From the NCBI GenBank assembly GCA_029449245.1, contig JANATF010000012.1:1426001-1490000 (forward strand): a stretch of 64,000 nucleotides of DNA, given 5' to 3'. Positions 55,238 to 64,000 of this stretch are shown piece by piece. The notes under the pieces were generated by a model, which was not told the origin of the DNA, did no database searches, and was given only the letters and a program-made list of their open reading frames with translations. This DNA is from Mortierella alpina. Taxonomy: Eukaryota; Mortierellomycota; Mortierellomycetes; Mortierellales; Mortierellaceae. The stretch's first letter is position 1. Each line of letters starts with the position of its first letter. Both the position numbers and the translations under genes were made by a program.

Positions 55238-58200
55238 ATGGCCGCGCCAGCAGTCGTCAACTGCGAGGTCTTTGCAACACGGCTGTCCGATCCTGGACTC
55301 GGTAGGTTACAGACTCTTCACCTCTCCAGAGGATTAAAATTCTCATGGGAGTCCGACCATGCGGATCGCAGAACATTGCACTAATAACAATCTCTTTGTC
55401 CTGTTTGACTGATGCTAGATGTGAAGCTGAAGGTCAAGATCGCCTCGGAACTCAGAGACTCGGTGGAAATCTTCCAGTCTGTCGAATATGCGCGGTTCTT
55501 GTCGATCTTAATGCCCGTCTTCACGGACATTTTGATGAACGGACAGCCTGTCTTTGCCAGCAATGCTCCCGAGCAGGTAAGCTTATCGCGTGGGCGCGTC
55601 TATGGAATTAGCTGGAGGTACGCAAGGACAATGTGATCCCAGAGTGTCTGATACGACAAACTAACGACGCCGCTGTCTGTTCTGTAGAAACTGCGAAGTA
55701 CTATACTGGAAATCCTGCATCGATTCCCTCATAACGAATCGTTTCGCCCATATGCTCCAGACTTGCTCAAGCTGCTGATGCATCTGCTCAGAGTTGAGAA
55801 CGAGGACAACGCAGTGACATGTCTAAAGACGATCATAGATTTGCATCGATCGTACAAGCAGATTCTGGAGAGCCAGGTGCAGCCATTCATCGACATTGTT
55901 CAGGAGATGTACCGCAATATGGAGCAGACCGTCAAGGATCAATTTGATAACCCAGGAACACCCCTCGGACAAACGGTACGCGCGTCTTGGATCATACAAA
56001 ATCAAAAAATGCTGCCACAGGTATTCCCACTATTGCCCTCGATGTACTAATTAACGCCCGTGGATGCTATTACTCACCATAACGAATATAGCCCGGAGGA
56101 CCGTCTGCTCTCACATCACCGCGTCCAGTCTCACCGGCTTCAGAACTAGCGGATCAACCCTCAAAGATCCTCGCAAAGAGTTTGTTCAGTTTCAAGGTCT
56201 TGACAGAGTGCCCCATCATCGTCGTGCTCCTCTTCCAGACACATCGCCAGTTTGTCAACCCCAACATCGCCACATTCATCCCGCTGATCATTCAGGTAAC
56301 AGGAGACGTCGTGCGGACGGAAGCAAGGAAACCACTTATTATTAGGGCTTCATCTAACATTCATACAACCCCATCATATTAGACCTTGGGCTTACAGGCG
56401 AACCAGCAGGCGGAGGCGCAGCGTGTGGCCAGCGCCCATGGCGAAGTCTTTGTCGGCGTTAGTCCCGCGATCCGCAACAGGACTGTGTATTCCGAATTTA
56501 TTGTCGCCCAGGTCAAAACCATGTCCTTCCTCGCATATATCCTTCGAGGCTCTGCCAACGCATTGCGGCCTCACCAGAACGCGATCCCAGATTTCGTTAT
56601 TCGCCTCCTGCGCGACTGTCCTCCGGAAGCAGCTGCCACAAGAAAGGTATGTCCATTCAAGATCTTGAATGTTCTTTGTCATCTGTCAGGAAGCTCAAAC
56701 GCCGAAACTCACTTACTCATACATCTCCTCACTCGTGTTATAAAAACGAAAACAGGAACTTCTTGTGGCTACGCGGCATATACTGTCTATCGACTTCCGA
56801 CAGGCTTTCGTGCCCAAGATCGATATCCTGCTGAACGAGAAAGTGCTGGTTGGAACTGGCGTCACATCACACGAAACTTTGCGACCTCTGGCGTACAGCA
56901 TGCTTGCCGATCTCGTCCATCATGTCCGAGCAGAACTCACTCCAGCGCAGCTTGCAAAGACGGTGTATATCTATTCACGGAACCTGCACGATCCCAGTCT
57001 GGCATCTAGCATCCAAACCATGTGCGCCAAGTTGCTCCTGAACCTGGTTGACTGCATTGTGCGCATTCCGAACGGAGAAGGTACTTCCTTGTTTGCAAGG
57101 GTATACTATGATCACGCTACGGTGTTGAACAAAAATGGGAGGCTAACGGAGACTCACCACGCATGTTAGGCAAAATCCTACTAATCAAGATTCTCGACAC
57201 GTTCACCAACAAGTTCGCGGCACTGAACCTCGCCTTTCCCAGCATACTGAAGCAGGCGGAGCGCAAGAAGAATGGCGATGTGACCTCCGACGATGATTTT
57301 GACTTTGAAAAGGCTCGCTCCATTCACACCGCATCCAGTTTGAACGATACACAAGCCGATCCTGCCAAAGGTACATCAAAGCCCACCTTTCTCTCTCTCT
57401 CTCTCTTTTGATTGCAAACGTCTACCGGCTTCATGATCGTACCAAGTCCCGATTGCTTATACTTATTCGTTTTTTCTGGTGTAATCAACTCAAGATGGGC
57501 GCTTCTTGTTCAAGAACTTGGTCGCAGGACTGAAGACCATTTTGATCAACCTTAAAAATCTTAATGACCCACCGGCGGCTGGTGCCAACTCCACGGCTCG
57601 CGACTATGCTCAGGAGCAGGCCGAGATTTTCACGCGACTCTTCCAAGAGGGCTTGAAGTGCTTCGACTATTACACATTGGACGGCATCGACAACCCAGCG
57701 CCACCCCCAAAGCCCGCTAATGACAAGTCCAACTTGGATGCTACTCCGACAGGAAGACTGGGACCAACCTCCAAGGAAGAAAAGGAAACGCTGGAGCACT
57801 TTGCGCTAGTCTTTACCATTGCCGACCCCGCCATCTTTCAGGAGGTTTTCACGTCTCAGATGGGCTTTTTGTTCGATCAAACTCTCCTCAACGGCTCGCT
57901 TCTCCAGATCCCCCAGTTCTTCCTCGCGAATGAGAGCGTTTCGCAGAACTTTGCGGGGATTCTGTTCCGCTTCCTTGTTGATCGACTCGAAAAGCTGGGC
58001 GGAGAGGACCAGAATTACTCCTCCGTAATTCTTCGACTCTTCAAGCTGGCGTTTATGGCTGTCACACTCTTTCCTGACGCCAACGAGGCCGTTCTTCAAC
58101 CCCATCTCGGCAACATCATCATGAACTCGATCAAGCATTCAACAAAGGCCAAAGAACCCATCAATTACTTTGTGCTGCTCCGATCCCTGTTCAGAAGCAT

Positions 58201-61200
58201 TGGTGGAGGTCGATTTGAGCTGCTCTACAACGAAGTCAAGCCGCTCCTACAGGTCCTTTTGGAGGGCTTGAACGGTCTTGTTGCCTTGGCGAGCAAGCAG
58301 CACATGAGAGAGCTCTTTGTGGAGCTTTGTCTGACAGTCCCCGTCCGATTGAGCGTTCTTCTGCCGTACCTGAACTACCTCATGAACCCTCTGGTCTTGG
58401 CCCTTCAAGCCAGTCCGGAGCTGGTGAGTCAGGGTCTTAGGACTCTGGAGCTTTGCATCGACAACCTCACTCAGGAGTTTCTGGACCCGATCATGGCACC
58501 TGTCATCACGGATCTGATGAACGGACTGTGGAGGCATCTAAAGCCGCTCCCTTACAGCCCCATGCACAGCCATGTGGCCATGAGGATCCTGGGAAAGCTC
58601 GGCGGAAGGAATCGAAGGATGCTCAAGTTCCCACCAAAGCTGCAGCACCACTCACCTGCGGACATTGGTGTTGACATCAAGATCTACTTTGACCCCACGC
58701 TCAAGCCGCACACACTCCCTCTGGACGCTACGCTGGCCCTCGCTGCACAGACTCTGGAGGATGCCAATGCCAACATCTTTTACCGGGAACACGCCTACAA
58801 GTTCTTGAAGGGATGCGTGCCGCTCTTAATCGACACGTCCCTAGGCCCTGATAACTTGGATGAGCAAATTCAACGCAGGATATCGATTTTCACGTCGCAG
58901 GAACCAGCATCACGCCTCAGCATTGTCACCAATGCAATGGATGTCGACAGTGACGGCGACAATCTCGGAAAGTTCGACACCAAGCGGCCACATACAGCAA
59001 GATCGCCTCCAGCCTCCAAGAAGCTGGCTCAAGAACGGGCCCTGAGTCTCGTGCTGCGATCGCTCTTCATGGCGGCCTCCATCGACGAGTTGAAGGAAGA
59101 CGCGTGGCCTTTTTTGCAGGGTCTCATTCACCACTTTGCGTTACTTCAGGTGGGCGAGGCTCTGGACTTTAAAGAGTCCAAGGCATTGACGTTCGATGTC
59201 CACCACATCAAGGGCCAGCTGCATCTCGACACCAACATCTTTGTCGATGCGGTCGTGGACATTATGACATCCGAGAACCTGCCGCTGAGGAAATTGGCCG
59301 AGTCAGCACTCCAGCTTTTGTACGAGACCTGCACGACTGTGACATCAAGCAAGGAGGTGCTTTTCCAACTGCCTGTCTTCCATTTGTTTGCTACCAGGTT
59401 CTCGTCAAGCTGCTACAAGCACGAGTGGTATTGCAAGAGTGGTGGTTGCTTCGGCATCTCTATCATGTGCTCGCAGTTGGACATGGGTGCCAAGTGGATG
59501 CTGGATCATGAACTCGAGTTTGTAAAGGCATTACTCTACATTCTTAAGGACATGTCACCAGAGCTCGCAACAGGAAACATTGAGGACGCGACCCAAACTC
59601 TTTCCCATGTGCTCAAGGTCTGCAATCGGCCCGAGGACAATGCAGACTCGACTGATCGGCAAGCAAAGTTCAACAACTTGATGGGACTTTTAATCTCTGA
59701 GCTCCCCAACTCGAACACCTCCGTGCGCGAAACCATCCAGTCATCCTTCCAATTGTTGGCGGACCTAACTGGAAACGACGTGACGGAGCTTTTGGCACCT
59801 GTACGCGACCGGCTCTTGTCACCCATCTTCACCAAACCACTGCGCGCACTTCCTTTCGCTATGCAGATTGGGCACATCGATGCCATTACGTTCTGTCTTT
59901 CGCTGCGACCTCCGTTCTTGGAATTCAACGATGAACTTGTGCGACTGCTGCACGAGGCTCTGGCGCTGGCCGATGCAGAGGACCAGGCATTGGTTCCCCG
60001 AACCTCTCAGTACAAGAACGCCTCGTCTCTCGTCAACCTGCGTATCGTCTGCATCAAGCTTTTGTCTGCTGCAATGGCCTGTAACGACTTTTGTTCTCCC
60101 AAGCAGAGTGCTACCAGACAGCGCATCATCTCAGTGTTCTTCAAGTCGCTGTATAGCAAATCGTCAGAGGTGGTTGAGGTGGCCAACAAGGGTCTGAAGC
60201 AGGTCTTGGCTCAACAGCACAAGCTTCCCCGTGACCTTTTGCAGGCTGGATTACGTCCCATTCTCATGAATCTCTCGGATTACAAGCGTTTGACAGTTGC
60301 AGGACTTGAAGGATTGGCGCGACTTTTGGAGCTCCTGACCAACTACTTCAAGGTCGAGATTGGAAAAAAGCTACTGGATCATCTGAGGCAATGGGCCGAG
60401 CCGTCTATGCTGCAAGAGTGTGCAGGAAAGCCCCTGAGTGAAAACCAGGAGATTAGGATCATTGTCGGCATCTTGAACGTCTTCTGCTTGCTTCCGCAAG
60501 CCGCCAACATTTTCTTGGACGAGTTGGTGACCGTAGTTCTGGAGATGGAAAGTCACTTGCGTCGGTCCATGTCCAGTCCGTTCAGACATTCGCTTCTCAA
60601 GTTCTTGAACCGATATAGCGATGAGTCTGTTGATTATTTCCTCGATCGGCTGACACAGGATCGCCACAGCCGTCTGTTTGTGGATCTGTTGTCGACAGAG
60701 TTCGCTGCCCCCCTGCGCGCAGAGATCATTCGTAGCCCCGAGAAACTGATCTCCAAGACGTTTTCAGACGCGGATGCGGCTGTCCAGTTCCACGGTCTTA
60801 CCATCACCCGCACAGTCTCCAAATTCAACCCAGACTTTATTTCGACTAATCGACCGGTCCTGGATGCGCTACTGACCATGTGGCGTGCCCCTGGCCGACT
60901 GGAGCGTCTTCAGAGCGAAGATACGTTGTCCCTGTCCCGTTTGCGCGAGTCGCAGTATTTGGTCGAGGCCTTTATTCTGTATCTAAACCACAACCCGGAC
61001 GACGTGGAGGTCATTTTCGAGATGATCAGCATCTTCACGCAAGAGACGGTGATCGATTTCAGCTTCCTCAAGCAGTTCTACATTGAGGAGATAGCCATCA
61101 AAGCACCGTCGACGAGAAAGCGGGCGATTCTCGAGCATTTCCTTGTCATGTTCCAGGACAGAGAGATCCCTCAAGGTGTGAAGATGCAGTCGCTCCGAGT

Positions 61201-64000
61201 CATCATCAACCCCATGCTCCTGGTTGCGTTCACGCGTGGTCCTTCGGACTATCTCTCGGTCATTGATCATGCCATGATCACTGAGATCCACTCCAAGATC
61301 TGGCAGCCCCTGTTGAGCGAGAATCCGGATGACAACCAGTACTCTGATGATGCACTGCGGATTGAGCTGCTCCAGATGACCTCGCTTATCCTCCAGTTTG
61401 CTTCGGATTTGATTGCGGATGCCAGGAAGGATATTATCATCTTTGGGTGGAACTACCTCAAGATTGACGACATCACAGGAAAGCAGGCGGCATACGTGTT
61501 GATTGCTCGCTTTATTGCTGCCTACGACACACCAAGCAAGATCATCATCCAGATCTATGTCGCGCTTCTGCGGGCACATCAGTCCGAGGCTAGAGCATTG
61601 GTCAAGCAGGCGCTGGACATTATCGCGCCGGTCTTGCCCAAGAGGATCGTCAACACTGCTGATTCACCCAAAAACCCCACCTGGGCGCGATGGACACAAC
61701 GAGTGCTGGTGGAGGATGGCTACAGCGGACCGCAGTTGGTGAATGTATACCAGCTGCTTGTCCGCCATCCTGACCTGTTTTACGAGAGTCGTGAGCACTT
61801 TTTGCCACAAATTGTATCGACGCTTTCCAAGTTGGGTCTCGTCCAGAGCTCCCTCGTGGAGAGTAGGGCCCTGACCATCAGCCTTGCCGAGTTGATTTTG
61901 AACTGGGAACGTCGTCGCATTTCGGAGGCCAAGAGCTCGATGGATGTGGACACGCCAACAACAGGCGATGCCGCGACACCTTCGACACCATCCACCTCTT
62001 ACACCCCCAACCTTGGTCTCCGTGAGAGCGTCCTTAGCTTTTTGGTACGATTCGCCTGTGCATTCCCAGAGCCCCTGCAGAAGAAGGGTTTGCCCTACCG
62101 TGCAGTCGAACTGCTGAAGGAGTTCCTCAGTTCAGAGTTCTGGCCCGAGGTGAATGTCAAGCTCCAGTTCTTTGAGCGAACGCTTCTGCCTCCAGAGCTG
62201 ACAGAGCTCAACCAAGTGGTCACCTGCAACTCTCTCGAGGTTCTCCTGGTCCTTCTTGAGAACAAATCAAGTGCCTGGTTCTTGACCAACATTTCACATC
62301 TTTATCGTCTACTGGACAAATGTTTGCTGTCCGACAACCCTCGGATTGTGAACAACCTTCAGCCGATCATGGATCTGATTTACAAGCATATCTCGACCTC
62401 TGTTGCCGCATCAGTGACATTGCCATCGGACGTGACCTCCTTCATCGCAGCTGTGGATGCCATCATCGCGGATGGACTTCAGAACCTGACGAACCTTTTT
62501 TCGGTCCTCACGCTCATCCAGTCTTCGTGCCAGTATCGGCAGGATGCAATTGATGCCTTTGTGCCAGGGATGATGAAGGTTGTCAGCAAATTGACCAAGG
62601 ACCATATTGCACCCGCACAAGCAGGAGGCAGCCAGCCCTCTGGACCGGATTCATCTAGCAACCTGCTCATCATGGCTCTGCGACAGCTCAAATTGAGGAT
62701 TTCTCATCTTGGTGATCAAAGGCGCTGGTATCTGACGTCCCTTATTCAGCTCATTGAGAAGTCGACCGATGTTGAGCTCTCTCGTGCGATTCTTGACATG
62801 GCCACTGAGTGGGTCACAGGAAAGACAGAGACGTTCCCGACAATTAAGGAGAAGGCTAGCTTGATGGTAAAGATGATGTGCCTTGAGACTCGTGGCGACA
62901 AGAAACTAGTCGAGGACTTTTTGGAGCTGGTCGTGACCATCTACAACGACCCCAGCTTTGCGCGGTCGGAACTTACCGTACGACTGGAGCAGGCCTTCTT
63001 GATGGGCACAAGGAGCGACAACCCTCGTCTGCGGAATCAATTTGCAGAGATCTTTGACAGAAGCATCGGACGCTCGCTTTACACTCGTCTCACCTATGTT
63101 ATTGGAGGTCAGTCATGGGAGTATCTTGGAGGACAGTGCTGGCTCCAGCAAGCGCTGGACATCCTCTTTGGAGTTGTCACGAAGCCCAGAATCCTGTCGC
63201 TCTCTTCGGACGGCCTTCAAACAAAACCCATTCAACGTGTTGGGGTTGCTGTCGCAGAAAAGTCGAGCGAGGCCACCGTCTCGGTTCCTTCAGAACTGTC
63301 CGCGTTTTTGTCTAAGCATCGGGAGTTCCTGACGCAGCTCAACCAGCTGAATACATCCGATGTCATCTTGCCTCTCAAGCAGCTTCAGCATCTCGACGTC
63401 AACGTCACGCACCGCCTCTGGACGGATCTCTTCCCATTGTACTGGACAGCGACCTCGACAAAGGAGAAGCAGGAGCTCACCAAGATTCTCATTCCTCTGC
63501 TGGCAAAGGAATATCACAACAAGCAGGTGGATGCGCGACCAAACGTGATTCAAGCACTATTGGAGGGCATCTCCCGTTGCGCGCCCGCGATCCGACTCCC
63601 GCCCCACCTTGTAAAGTATCTGGGCAAGCGCTTCTGTGCCTGGCACATTGCCACCAACCTGCTCCAGAATTCTATTCCCGACGGCAAGATCAACGAATCT
63701 GGCGCACTAAAGGACGAGGAGAAACTACGAAACAGTACACTGGATGCCTTGGCGGAGCTTTATTCCACTTTGGGCGAGGACGACATGTTCTACGGTCTCT
63801 GGCGACGTCGCTGCCTCTACTCCGAGACCAATGCGGCCATTTCGTACGAGCAGAATGGAATGTGGCAACAATCGCAAATCATGTACGAAAGCGCTGTGAA
63901 CAAGGCCAGGACGGGTGCGCTTCAGTTCACAGAGTCCGAGTACTCTCTCTGGGAGGACCATTGGATCGTATGCACTCAGAAACTGCAGAGCTGGGACATT
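55238..64000 (+). CDS. TRA1: TRA1/TRRAP, SAGA and NuA4 activator-binding subunit (partial, 5' part)
   Basis: Eight exons so far: 55238-55301, 55419-55576, 55688-55975, 56092-56295, 56383-56646, 56756-57080, 57170-57370 and 57495 to the window end. That is 8010 nt, 2670 codons, open to the last base. The protein is a giant HEAT-repeat array: [19 protein letters not shown] and [20 protein letters not shown] near the N-terminus, then [15 protein letters not shown], all close to TRRAP/Tra1. The FAT domain begins near residue 2530 ([22 protein letters not shown]). The rest of FAT and the pseudo-kinase lie beyond the window. Tra1 recruits SAGA and NuA4 to activators. Introns crowd the first 2.3 kb and the following 6.5 kb is one exon. 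SWC4, another NuA4 subunit, is 47 kb upstream. Confidence 0.96.

Noticed and set aside
54699-55337. 212-codon open frame upstream of TRA1
   Set aside because: It is a CT-rich leader translated into Pro/Ser/Leu. The TRA1 start at 55238 in another frame is supported by homology.
57806-63961. Minus-strand and shifted plus-strand open frames across the last 6 kb
   Set aside because: All are shadows of the single TRA1 exon, which is open from 57495 to the window end and clearly homologous.

Overview
This is a gene-dense nuclear segment of a fungus. The evidence is numerous short GT-AG introns (mostly 55-110 nt), ACTAAC-like branch sites, intergenic gaps of only tens to hundreds of bases, and fungal orthologues throughout. 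BRCA1-type and BLOC-1-type genes, long Ser/Thr/Ala/Gln tracts in otherwise conserved proteins, and the lack of any ascomycete or basidiomycete hallmark point to an early-diverging lineage. My best guess is Mortierellomycota/Mucoromycota; this is inference, since no rRNA or mitochondrial marker is in the window. I saw no tRNA, rRNA, CRISPR, intact transposon or virus-derived gene.

Layout, left to right: UNC93-like MFS transporter (-); PRELI/MSF1 lipid-transfer protein (+); GID8 ubiquitin-ligase subunit (-); SWC4/DMAP1 chromatin subunit (+); the 9-exon UTP20 ribosome-biogenesis gene (-, 9.4 kb); a three-finger C2H2 protein (+); ELF1 (-); mitochondrial DNA polymerase gamma (+); gamma-butyrobetaine-type dioxygenase (-); mitochondrial ribosomal protein uL2m (-); mitochondrial EF-G2 (-); an XPG/FEN1-like nuclease with a very long insert (+); DML1/Misato with 15 exons (-); a BLOC-1 subunit 4-like protein (+); an UNC-45/She4 myosin chaperone (+); CCT4 (+); an unrecognised 720-residue helical protein (-); a RING-BRCT-BRCT BRCA1-like protein (+); a small two-helix mitochondrial-type membrane protein (-); and the first ~2670 codons of TRA1 (+), cut by the window edge.

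Exon models were built by hand from splice signals. Nearly all close with consistent phase (for example UTP20 8568 nt, DML1 1644 nt, CCT4 1602 nt), which supports them. From 24 to 42 kb mitochondrial functions are dense: POLG, dioxygenase with presequence, uL2m, EF-G2 and Misato. SWC4 and TRA1 are both NuA4 subunits. UNC-45 and CCT4 are neighbouring folding factors.

The most interesting points are the BRCA1-like gene sharing a 193-bp divergent promoter with an unrecognised protein, the repeat-bearing XPG-like nuclease, a degenerate dispersed repeat found next to two gene 3' ends, two GC-AG introns, and several stop-free in-frame introns that could be retained.
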